NCBI GenBank assembly: GCA_017885175.1
Contig: JAFNGP010000286.1
Location: forward strand, 1,609-6,808
DNA: 5,200 nucleotides
Origin: a bacterium
GTDB lineage: Bacteria; Krumholzibacteriota; Krumholzibacteriia; Krumholzibacteriales; Krumholzibacteriaceae
Direction of reading: 5' to 3'
The first letter of the stretch is position 1. The number at the start of each line of letters is the position of its first letter. The notes beneath the pieces are model-generated. The model was not told the origin of the DNA. It was given only the letters and a program-made list of their open reading frames with translations, and made no database searches. Both the position numbers and the translations under genes were made by a program. Shown here one piece after another: positions 1 through 4,686 of the stretch.

Positions 1-240
1 CTCTCCTATTTGGTCTTTCTCCGGGTGGGGTTTACCGAGCTACCGCCGTCGCCGGCAGTACTGGTGAGCTCTTACCTCGCCTTTTCACCCTTACCTCCGA
101 AACCGGAGGCGGTGTATTTTCTGTGGCACTTTCCTTGGGGTCACCCCCACTGGGCGTTACCCAGCACCCTGCCCTCTGGAGCCCGGACTTTCCTCGAGCG
201 CTTGCGCGCCGCGATCACCCCGTCTCCTCTTCCGTCGCAT
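1..240 (-). ncRNA. rnpB: RNase P RNA, 5' part (cut by left window edge)
   Basis: This is the catalytic RNA of ribonuclease P, which removes 5' leaders from pre-tRNAs. On the minus strand the universally conserved blocks appear in order. GAGGAAAGTCCGGGC (CR I / P4 5' strand) starts near 195. It is followed by AGGGTGCTGGGTAACGCCC, the GTGCCACAGAAAATA element, GGTAAGGGTGAAAAGG, and CGGTAAACCCCACCCGG leading into GACCAAATAGG (CR IV). A short P3 hairpin with GCGC arms around GCAA (about 198-209) precedes CR I. A P12-type hairpin and a P13/P14-like segment fit an ancestral type A fold. The 3' third, with CR V and the second P4 strand, lies beyond position 1. The exact 5' end is uncertain: the P1 strand probably begins at 232-242, while the upstream promoter predicts a start near 257, so some 5' trimming is possible. 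Identification is near certain; the end point is approximate. Confidence 0.96.
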
Positions 241-263
241 CACATTGAATAACGATCGAGGGG

Positions 264-292
264 AATATACCACGGAACACGAAAAAGGTAAA
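264..292 (-). promoter_or_regulatory. Sigma-70-type promoter of rnpB
   Basis: On the minus strand the -35 box TTTACC (287-292) is separated by exactly 17 bp from the -10 box TATATT (264-269). Transcription would start near 257, some 15-25 nt upstream of the likely mature RNase P RNA end. The segment 293-348, between the RNase H stop and this promoter, is very GC-rich. It contains a small GCGGC/GCCGC hairpin but no T-run, so no clear intrinsic terminator separates the two transcripts. The boxes are read directly; activity is inferred. Confidence 0.7.
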
Positions 293-348
293 GCCCGAAC
301 GCCCGCAAACCCGCGCCGCGGCCACAGCCGCTCCGACGCGCCGCACCG

Positions 349-927
349 TCAGGAATCCTCGATCCGATCGAGCGCTTCGTTCGCGAGCCGGTCCGCCTCG
401 CGGTTCTCCTCGCGCCTCACGTGCTCGAAGGCGCATTTCGCGAAATGCCGGGCTTCGGCAGCCACCTCGCGCGCGAGCGGTTCGAGATCCTTGCTCCGGA
501 TCCGGTACGCGCCGGTGAGCTGTTTCATCACGAGCTCGCTGTCGACGTACACCACGAGCTCGCGAACGCCGAGGTCGCGCGCGAGCTTCATGCCCTCGAT
601 GACGGCCCGGTACTCGGCGACGTTATTCGTCGCCCGTCCGATCCTCTTCGCGACGGACGCGAGCTCCTCTCCCGTGGGCAAATGGATGATAGCGGCGACG
701 GCGGAAGGTCCGGGATTGCCGCGGGAAGCGCCGTCGGCGTGAAGGATCGCGCGTTCGAGACCGCGCGGCTTGACGGCGGGAGGCGGATCGCCGAGCGATC
801 TCGAGAGGCTCTCGATCGCGCCCTTCGCGTCCGCCCGCGACGAGAAACCGGAAACCTCCCAGCTCTCGTCGAGATCTCCTCCTCCCGCGATGAGCGAGAG
901 AAGCGTTTTCAGGTTTCGCACATTCAT
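349..927 (-). CDS. RNase HI-like protein with extra N-terminal region
   Basis: 192 aa. Residues about 58-190 form a complete RNase H fold of the RVT_3 / RNase HI-like group, which cleaves the RNA strand of RNA:DNA hybrids. All four metal-binding acidic residues of the family are in place: D65 in HADGASRGNPG, E105 in NNVAEYRAVIEG, D129 in VYVDSELV, and D179 in REENREADRLANEAL. The first ~55 residues are an addition to the usual 130-155 aa enzyme. They do not show the aromatic pattern of the eukaryotic hybrid-binding domain, and I do not recognise them. The start ATG lies 15 nt after the stop of the zinc-ribbon gene, with no visible Shine-Dalgarno. Translation is therefore probably coupled to the upstream gene. 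rnpB follows on the same strand. Substrate preference (R-loops, primers, or single ribonucleotides) cannot be told from sequence. Confidence 0.9.
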   Translation of the reverse strand: MNVRNLKTLLSLIAGGGDLDESWEVSGFSSRADAKGAIESLSRSLGDPPPAVKPRGLERAILHADGASRGNPGPSAVAAIIHLPTGEELASVAKRIGRATNNVAEYRAVIEGMKLARDLGVRELVVYVDSELVMKQLTGAYRIRSKDLEPLAREVAAEARHFAKCAFEHVRREENREADRLANEALDRIEDS

Positions 928-942
928 CGGAGCATCGAAGGT

Positions 943-1662
943 TCAGGAGATTTCATAATGAACGAGGATCCTGCCGCACACTTCGCAATTCATGATCTGT
1001 TCGTTCCTCCGCACCTCGACCGCTCTCTGGGGAGGCACCCGCGAGTAGCAGCCCTGGCAAATATCCCCCATGAGATTCGCGACGCCCGAATCTCCCTTCG
1101 CCGTTCTGATCCGCGCGTACTGGCGGCGGATGTCCTCGGATATATGAGGGAGAATGCGGAGCTTCTCGTCTTCGAGGATTTTCAGGGAATCGTCCGTGGC
1201 GCCCGCTTCCCTCTCCAGCCGGTCCTTTTCGGCGACCAGCACGCCCCGTTCGCCGCTCATTTTCTCGGTCAGGATCCGGATCTCGTCGCGTCGAACCTCT
1301 CCTTCGTCGAGAATGGCAAGCATGCGTTCCTCGGCCTGATCGACTTTCTTGTTGATGAATTCCATTTCCGTGACGATCGCGCGGTATACCTTGTTGTCCT
1401 TGACAAGCCGCTGTTCCTCTTTTTTCTTCTCGAGCTCCGCGTGATGTGTCTTGAGCTCCAGTTCGATATGCCGCTTTTCCGCGTCGAGCTTCTCGATGAT
1501 CCGTTTCGTCTCGCTCATGCTTTCGTCCATTTTCTTGATTTCCCTGTCGATCGCCTTGATCCGGGGAGGAATGGCGTCGAGGAGCTTCTTCTTCTCCTTG
1601 ATCTCCATATCCTTTTTGACGATCTGGATGAGGAACTGTATGTCCTCCTCGACGGTCGGCAT
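943..1662 (-). CDS. C4-type zinc-ribbon coiled-coil protein (COG1579 / DUF164 family)
   Basis: 239 aa, the normal length for this widespread family of presumed nucleic-acid-binding proteins, whose biochemical role is unsettled. Residues ~5-185 are almost entirely charged helix with heptad character, predicting a long antiparallel coiled coil. The central turn carries the family signature NKVYRAIVTEMEFINKK (90-106). The C-terminal domain is a four-cysteine zinc ribbon: C202-x2-C205 in CQGCYSRVP, and C226-x2-C229 followed by GRIL. The start ATG has a good Shine-Dalgarno (AGAAAGGA, 1669-1676) at 6 nt spacing. The RNase HI gene follows after 15 nt, so the two form an operon. The same zinc-ribbon then RNase HI order is known in actinobacteria (Rv2229c-Rv2228c in Mycobacterium tuberculosis). 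Just upstream is an intrinsic terminator at 1678-1710, which suggests conditional transcription. No promoter can fit between that terminator and the gene. Confidence 0.92.
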   Translation of the reverse strand: MPTVEEDIQFLIQIVKKDMEIKEKKKLLDAIPPRIKAIDREIKKMDESMSETKRIIEKLDAEKRHIELELKTHHAELEKKKEEQRLVKDNKVYRAIVTEMEFINKKVDQAEERMLAILDEGEVRRDEIRILTEKMSGERGVLVAEKDRLEREAGATDDSLKILEDEKLRILPHISEDIRRQYARIRTAKGDSGVANLMGDICQGCYSRVPPQRAVEVRRNEQIMNCEVCGRILVHYEIS

Positions 1663-1677
1663 AGATCATCCTTTCTG

Positions 1678-1710
1678 AAAAAAAGAATGCTTCCCACGAG
1701 GGAAGCATTC
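1678..1710 (-). terminator. Strong intrinsic (Rho-independent) terminator or attenuator
   Basis: On the minus strand an uninterrupted 11-bp stem (arms GAATGCTTCCC at 1700-1710 and GGGAAGCATTC at 1685-1695, tetraloop TCGT) is followed at once by seven T (1678-1684). On the plus strand no T-run follows the hairpin, so it works in one direction only. Its T-run ends 1 nt before the Shine-Dalgarno of the zinc-ribbon gene, leaving no room for a promoter in between. It either ends a short RNA made from the 1838-1866 promoter or acts as an attenuator for the downstream operon. Confidence 0.88.
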
Positions 1711-1747
1711 GCCCAATCCCGCAACGAGGAACCGGCCTCTGCAATTC

Positions 1748-1760
1748 CGATTCTCCCGGT
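1748..1760 (-). repeat. CCGGGAGAAT repeat, copy A
   Basis: Minus-strand ACCGGGAGAATCG, identical over 13 bp to copy B at 2993-3005. It sits inside the predicted 1678-1831 leader/sRNA. All three copies in the window are intergenic and in the same orientation as the genes. Confidence 0.5.
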
Positions 1761-1837
1761 ATTTCTTCACGCGTTCCATCAATCGCAACATTCCCGCCCT
1801 GCGCGCCGCGCCCCTGTTGAGTCATAACGAAACGCGC

Positions 1838-1866
1838 ATTTTACAGGAATATGAAATAGCGGTCAA
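1838..1866 (-). promoter_or_regulatory. Near-consensus sigma-70 promoter
   Basis: On the minus strand -35 TTGACC (1861-1866, 5/6 to consensus) and -10 TAAAAT (1838-1843, 5/6) are separated by exactly 17 bp, and the spacer is AT-rich. Transcription would begin near 1831. It is the best promoter in the window and starts only 10 nt after the stop codon of the Ycf48-like gene. It drives the 1678-1831 RNA and, by readthrough, the zinc-ribbon/RNase HI operon. Confidence 0.8.
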
Positions 1867-1876
1867 GAAATTTTTC

Positions 1877-2968
1877 TTATAGATCCTCCGACTCCTGTAA
1901 ACCCTGGAGCGCCGTGAAATCGTAGGCGAAATCCCTGATCGTCCACGTGGCGCCGCCGTCGTTCGTGCGGAGAAGAATCGAGTGTTTGATATACACGTTC
2001 CCCGCCTGCTCGTCCGCTCCGCGGCCGGCGACCCATCCGTTTTCGGCGTCCAGAAAATAGACGCTCCTGAGATCCTTGATGCGGTTGTCCTTGGGCGTCA
2101 CGTTCTCCCAGGTCGCTCCGCCGTCTTTCGTCCGCAGGATCGTCTTCCCCCCCACGGCGAAGCCGTGCGCATTCGAGAGAAAGCAGAACTCGCGGACCGT
2201 CGCGATCGGAACCTGAGTCGTCCAGCTTTCTCCGCCGTCCGTCGTCTTCATGATGACGCCCCCTCCGGCCCATCCCGTCAGCCCGTCGACGAAACAGATC
2301 GCGAGCACCGTTCTGAGGATCGAAGCCTTCGATCCGGCGACGCTCGTCCAGCTCGCTCCCCCGTTCGTCGTCCGGTACAGAATCGCGGGATCCGGATCCG
2401 TGTAACGGCTTCCGAGGAGATAGCCGGTTCTGTCGTCGGCGAAGCTCATATCCCACGCGCCCCGGTACGGAACGACCGGAAGCCAATTGTTCACCCAATC
2501 CCCGCCGGCGTTCTCGGTCTTGTAAACGCCGCCGTAGCCGAGCGCGTACCCGAGGTTTTCGTTGAAGAACGTTATCTTGAAAAAATCCTCGTCGATCGGA
2601 AAGCCGGAAGCGGCGATCTTCGTCCACTCCGCTCCGCCGTCGACGGTACGGTAGATGGCGCCGTTCTTGCCGACGACCCATCCATTCGAGCGATCGGTGA
2701 ACTGGAGATCGTTCAGGTTGCCCCCGTCGATCACGGTGCCTTTCCACGTCTTTCCCCCGTCGGCGGTCACGATAAGGGTGCCGAGCGCGCCGGCGACGCA
2801 GCCGAAATCGGAGTCTTGAAAATAGACGTCGGTTGCGCCGCAGATGATGCTCTCGACCGGAGTCGCGATCTTCGGAGCGGCGATCTCATCCTTCGAGCAG
2901 GAGTGAATCTCGAAATAAACGAAGAGCATGATGCAGATCGCAAGAAGTATGCTTCTCCTCAGTTGCAT
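1877..2968 (-). CDS. Ycf48/HCF136-like beta-propeller protein, probable lipoprotein
   Basis: 363 aa from ATG 2968. This start has GGGGGA at 6 nt spacing and is preferred over the in-frame TTG two codons upstream, which would abut that box. The N-terminus is a basic stretch, a hydrophobic core (~7-19) and IHSC with C24, which is lipobox-like although His at -2 is atypical. The rest is built of seven Asp-box-like motifs of the form T-x-D/N-G-G-x-x-W: 68-75, 108-115, 151-158 (TENAGGDW, degenerate), 200-207, 242-249, 280-287 and 335-342. They alternate with strands of the pattern F-x-D-x-x-x-G-W-x-x-G. Seven such repeats predict a seven-bladed propeller of the Ycf48/BNR type. In cyanobacteria and plastids Ycf48 helps assemble photosystem II. 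Here there is no photosynthetic context, and the family in heterotrophs is mostly of unknown, exported function. No intrinsic terminator is seen after the stop, and the next promoter begins 10 nt later. Confidence 0.85.
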   Translation of the reverse strand: MQLRRSILLAICIMLFVYFEIHSCSKDEIAAPKIATPVESIICGATDVYFQDSDFGCVAGALGTLIVTADGGKTWKGTVIDGGNLNDLQFTDRSNGWVVGKNGAIYRTVDGGAEWTKIAASGFPIDEDFFKITFFNENLGYALGYGGVYKTENAGGDWVNNWLPVVPYRGAWDMSFADDRTGYLLGSRYTDPDPAILYRTTNGGASWTSVAGSKASILRTVLAICFVDGLTGWAGGGVIMKTTDGGESWTTQVPIATVREFCFLSNAHGFAVGGKTILRTKDGGATWENVTPKDNRIKDLRSVYFLDAENGWVAGRGADEQAGNVYIKHSILLRTNDGGATWTIRDFAYDFTALQGLQESEDL

Positions 2969-2992
2969 TTTCAATCCCCCTGTGCAAAAGTG

Positions 2993-3005
2993 CGATTCTC
3001 CCGGT
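2993..3005 (-). repeat. CCGGGAGAAT repeat, copy B
   Basis: Minus-strand ACCGGGAGAATCG, followed by C, in the 5' leader of the Ycf48-like gene, ending 24 nt before its ATG. It is identical to copy A over 13 bp. It matches copy C at 12 of 13 positions over CCGGGAGAAT-Y-GC. Confidence 0.5.
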
Positions 3006-3060
3006 TCGAAGGAGATGTCGCCTCGTGCAGCGCGTGCCGCCTATCTGACTATACCACAAT

Positions 3061-3088
3061 ATGATACGCCATTATTCCGAAGGCGCAA
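3061..3088 (-). promoter_or_regulatory. Possible promoter of the Ycf48-like gene
   Basis: Minus-strand TTGCGC (3083-3088), a 16-bp spacer and TATCAT (3061-3066, 5/6). An alternative -10, TATAGT, lies at 3048-3053 but has no convincing -35 at the right distance. Either would give an 80-90 nt leader containing repeat copy B. The -35 is weak, and repeat copy C starts on its last base. Confidence 0.35.
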
Positions 3089-3097
3089 TTCTCCCGG
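3088..3097 (-). repeat. CCGGGAGAAT repeat, copy C
   Basis: Minus-strand CCGGGAGAAT followed by TGC, lying 83 bp upstream of copy B in the same intergenic region and abutting the candidate -35 box. Confidence 0.45.
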
Positions 3098-3143
3098 GCC
3101 CTGCCGCCCTTCGATACAAGTGACGCATGCGCAATCTTCGCGC

Positions 3144-3611
3144 CTAGAGGAGGGATAATTCCATATAGACGGGGCCCTCGCAGGGGTTGAGACGGTATGC
3201 GGCGCACTCCGCGAATCCGAGGGAAACGTACAGCGCGTTGGCCTCCGTCATCGAGCGGAGCGTGTCGAGCTTGATCGACGCATAGCCGATATTCCGGGCG
3301 CTCTCGATGATCGCGCCGGCAAGCGCGCGGCCGACGCCCGCGCCCCGATGCTCCGGCTTCACGTAAAGCCGTTTCATCTCGCAGGCTTCTCTCTCGAGCT
3401 TTCTCAGGGCGACGCACCCGGCGGGTTCACCGCCGGAAAAAGCAATGATGATGGCGCCCTCCGGAGGCCCGTAGGCGCCGGGCAGCGTCTCGAGCTCCCG
3501 TTCGAAATCCTGAAAGCAGAGATCGATGTCGAGGGAGGCGGCGTACTCCTCGAAGAGCTTCCGCACGAGCGGCATCTCTTCGGGCGAGCTCATGTGAACG
3601 AGATTCGGCAT
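3144..3611 (-). CDS. GNAT-family N-acetyltransferase
   Basis: 155 aa from ATG 3611, a typical single-domain GNAT length. These enzymes move an acetyl group from acetyl-CoA to an amine on a small molecule or protein. The acetyl-CoA-binding motif A is clear: MKRLYVKPEHRGAGVGRAL at 79-97, with R89-G-A-G-V-G forming the pyrophosphate-binding loop. It is followed by the helix IIESARNIGY, then KLDTL (114-118) and the motif B pattern ANALYVSLGF (124-133). The N-terminal part, with EEYAASLDIDLCFQDF and LPGAYGPP, resembles a common bacterial GNAT subgroup of unknown substrate. I chose ATG 3611 over the upstream GTG at 3647 because the GTG form would place a strong hairpin (3628-3662) inside the coding sequence and adds no family homology. 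ATG 3593 is also possible. No Shine-Dalgarno precedes 3611, but TATAAC (3616-3621) lies 4 nt upstream, so the mRNA could be leaderless. Confidence 0.88.
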   Translation of the reverse strand: MPNLVHMSSPEEMPLVRKLFEEYAASLDIDLCFQDFERELETLPGAYGPPEGAIIIAFSGGEPAGCVALRKLEREACEMKRLYVKPEHRGAGVGRALAGAIIESARNIGYASIKLDTLRSMTEANALYVSLGFAECAAYRLNPCEGPVYMELSLL

Positions 3612-3627
3612 AGGCGTTATAAAGGAA

Positions 3628-3662
3628 CGGGCGCGCCCAGCGTCCACCGCCGCGCGCGCCCG
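3628..3662 (-). terminator. Strong GC hairpin after the beta-barrel gene, terminator-like
   Basis: A perfect 9-bp inverted repeat (CGGGCGCGC and GCGCGCCCG, arms 3654-3662 and 3628-3636) with a 17-nt loop starts 28 nt after the beta-barrel stop. On the minus strand it is followed by TTCCTTTAT, a weak and interrupted T-tract. It probably ends the beta-barrel transcript, though not as a textbook terminator, and it overlaps the upstream region of the GNAT gene. Confidence 0.45.
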
Positions 3663-3689
3663 AACAGGTACGTCAAAGACGAACCCTGT

Positions 3690-4328
3690 CTAGAAAGCGA
3701 ATCCGTAACCGACCATGATCGAAATGACGCTGTTCTTCAGATCGGGCTGCGTTTCCAGGTCTTCCGCCGCCAGCTCATCGTCGGTAAGATCGGAAACTGT
3801 GCTCATGCCGATCTCGTAACGTCCCTCGAGGAACAGCATGCCCTTCTCCATCTGGTAGCCGATGCCGGCTCCGGCGACGATCCCGATATCCATAGTCTTC
3901 ATGTAGTCCTTGATGTCCTCGCTTGCGCCCTCAGCTTCGGACTTGGCCGACATGAGAATCCCGAGCGCGGGGCCCGCGTATAGGCTGGGCTTTATCTTCC
4001 CCTCGGTGGGGAAATTGACCTTGAGGAGGAGCGGAATCTCAAAGTAATTGAGATTCATGGATGCGTCCACATCCGGGATATCGTAACTCGCGCCCTTCAT
4101 CGAATAGAGAAGCTCGGGCTGGACGGCGAAAATCTCGGTTATGTCGTAGCTCATGAAAACGCCGCCTACGATGCCCATCTTCATCTTGAGGTCCGTCGCG
4201 TCGGTGCCGGTGCCAGTCGCCATATTGAGGCCGCCCTTGACGCCGAACATCATGCCCTTGGCGAAAAGCGGCGAAACGGCGAGCAGCATGACCGCCGCCA
4301 TCATCAGAGCAAACGTGAACTTCTTCAT
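3690..4328 (-). CDS. Outer-membrane beta-barrel protein (PorT/OMP_b-brl-like)
   Basis: 212 aa from ATG 4328, which has a strong Shine-Dalgarno (AGGGAGGA, 4333-4340). An in-frame TTG seven codons upstream would lie across this box and is rejected. Residues 1-23 are a Sec signal peptide: KK, then a hydrophobic core, then S-P-L-F-A with probable cleavage after A23. The mature part alternates amphipathic strands and loops: GVKGGLNMATGTG (29-41), AVQPELLYSMKGA (68-80), NYFEIPLLLKVNF (94-106), PSLYAGPALGIL (114-125), GIVAGAGIGYQ (149-159) and LEGRYEIGMS (167-176). It ends in VGYGFAF, the C-terminal Phe used by the BAM complex. An acidic loop is predicted at ~127-145. This is the small 8-10-stranded barrel type common in FCB-like bacteria. 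Its ligand is unknown; it may be structural rather than a channel. Confidence 0.88.
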   Translation of the reverse strand: MKKFTFALMMAAVMLLAVSPLFAKGMMFGVKGGLNMATGTGTDATDLKMKMGIVGGVFMSYDITEIFAVQPELLYSMKGASYDIPDVDASMNLNYFEIPLLLKVNFPTEGKIKPSLYAGPALGILMSAKSEAEGASEDIKDYMKTMDIGIVAGAGIGYQMEKGMLFLEGRYEIGMSTVSDLTDDELAAEDLETQPDLKNSVISIMVGYGFAF

Positions 4329-4353
4329 GACTTCCTCCCTTTCGAACAAACGA

Positions 4354-4381
4354 ATTACATATCACCTCTAGCGTATCTCAA
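4354..4381 (-). promoter_or_regulatory. Probable sigma-70 promoter of the beta-barrel gene
   Basis: Minus-strand TTGAGA (4376-4381, 5/6), a 16-bp spacer and TGTAAT (4354-4359, 5/6). Transcription would start near 4347, giving a ~20-nt leader that contains just the AGGGAGGA ribosome-binding site. A weaker alternative upstream is TTGCAT (4468-4473), an 18-bp spacer and TAACTA (4444-4449). Confidence 0.55.
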
Positions 4382-4597
4382 ACGATGGTTGCTACTTCGC
4401 AATCACCTCCTTAAAGGCTGAACCGAGTCAACACTTTGGGTCATAGTTACCAAAGAAGCCGTTTTTTATGCAAGAGTTATTTTCACAAAAATTTCGCGTT
4501 CCGACGGGACGTGGTTCGGACGACACGATCCCCGACACCGCGCCTCATCAGTATCATTCATATACGTCGATTGTCCGTCGGGGTTGCATGAAAGTGA
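4382..4597. other. Intergenic region between the tRNA and the beta-barrel promoter
   Basis: No convincing gene is present. It holds several structural signals. There is a 6-bp inverted repeat CTTTGG/CCAAAG (4434-4439 and 4450-4455, 10-nt loop). An isolated AAGGAGGTGATT lies on the minus strand at 4401-4412. The segment 4573-4583 can pair with either 4530-4536 or 4501-4510. The region around 4462-4492 is AT-rich. A clean intrinsic terminator for the rpoD-tRNA transcript is not visible: the nearest candidate is a 5-bp hairpin at 4500-4520 with five T starting 8 nt later on the minus strand. Confidence 0.5.
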
Positions 4598-4672
4598 TGG
4601 TGGGCCCACCAGGATTCGAACCTGGGATCAACCGGTTATGAGCCGGGGGCTCTACCGCTGAGCTATGGGCCC
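4598..4672 (-). tRNA. tRNA with CAU anticodon, probably tRNA-Ile2 (lysidine type)
   Basis: 75 nt including an encoded CCA. A full cloverleaf is visible: a 7-bp acceptor GGGCCCA/TGGGCCC, a 4-bp D stem GCTC/GAGC with a 7-nt loop AGCGGTA, anticodon loop CTCATAA (anticodon CAT, 4638-4640), a 5-nt variable loop, and T stem CCAGG/CCTGG with loop TTCGAAT. G1-C72 excludes the initiator, which has a mismatch there. The acceptor pairs C4-G69 and C5-G68 match the determinants by which TilS picks tRNA-Ile2 rather than elongator tRNA-Met, and G3-C70 is unlike E. coli tRNA-Met. I therefore favour Ile2, which would read AUA after C34 is changed to lysidine. Elongator Met is not excluded. Odd point: the first anticodon-stem pair 27-43 is C-U. 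It lies 14 nt after rpoD and is probably processed from that transcript. Confidence 0.93.
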
Positions 4673-4686
4673 GCGTATTTCCCGGA

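Larger units (their letters stand above)
1678..1831 (-). ncRNA. Predicted ~154-nt small RNA or attenuated 5' leader
   Basis: The segment runs from the predicted start of a near-consensus promoter (1838-1866) to the U-tract of a perfect intrinsic terminator. I do not recognise a known RNA family: it lacks the conserved SRP-RNA GGAAG/GCA loop and tmRNA features, and I could not fold it as a convincing 6S rod. Local pairing is possible, for example CAACA/TGTTG around the GC-rich 5' part and ACCGG/CCGGT around 1737-1761. It carries one copy of the CCGGGAGAAT repeat. A 41-codon ORF (1666-1791) runs through the terminator and stops in the zinc-ribbon ribosome-binding region. A free-standing sRNA and a regulatory leader are both compatible with the sequence. 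The ends are seen in the signals; existence of the RNA is inferred. Confidence 0.45.

Noticed and set aside
10..252. 80-codon plus-strand ORF at the left edge
   Set aside because: It lies antisense to RNase P RNA, whose conserved blocks fully explain this sequence.
953..1825. 290-codon minus-strand ORF beginning just after the 1838-1866 promoter
   Set aside because: Most of it is an alternate frame of the zinc-ribbon gene with low-complexity Arg/Gly/Glu composition. It has no Shine-Dalgarno at 1825 and no domain signature.
421..1827. 468-codon plus-strand ORF
   Set aside because: It is antisense to the RNase HI and zinc-ribbon genes, whose conserved residues are unmistakable on the minus strand. 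The plus translation has no recognisable domain, and long antisense frames are expected in GC-rich coding DNA.
1863..2747. 294-codon minus-strand ORF
   Set aside because: It is a frame shadow of the Ycf48-like gene; the Arg-rich repeats merely mirror the Asp-box repeats in another frame.
1982..3064. 360-codon plus-strand ORF
   Set aside because: It is antisense to the Ycf48-like gene and has no ribosome-binding site or recognisable motif.
4354..4362. Start-stop pair ATG-TAA preceded by a Shine-Dalgarno-like GAGGTGAT
   Set aside because: The bases are better explained as part of the beta-barrel promoter (TGTAAT -10 box), which would leave them untranscribed.
4466..4561. 31-codon minus-strand ORF between the tRNA and the beta-barrel gene
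   Set aside because: It has no Shine-Dalgarno, no hydrophobic or other signature, and crosses the region of alternative RNA pairings. Chance is the simpler explanation.
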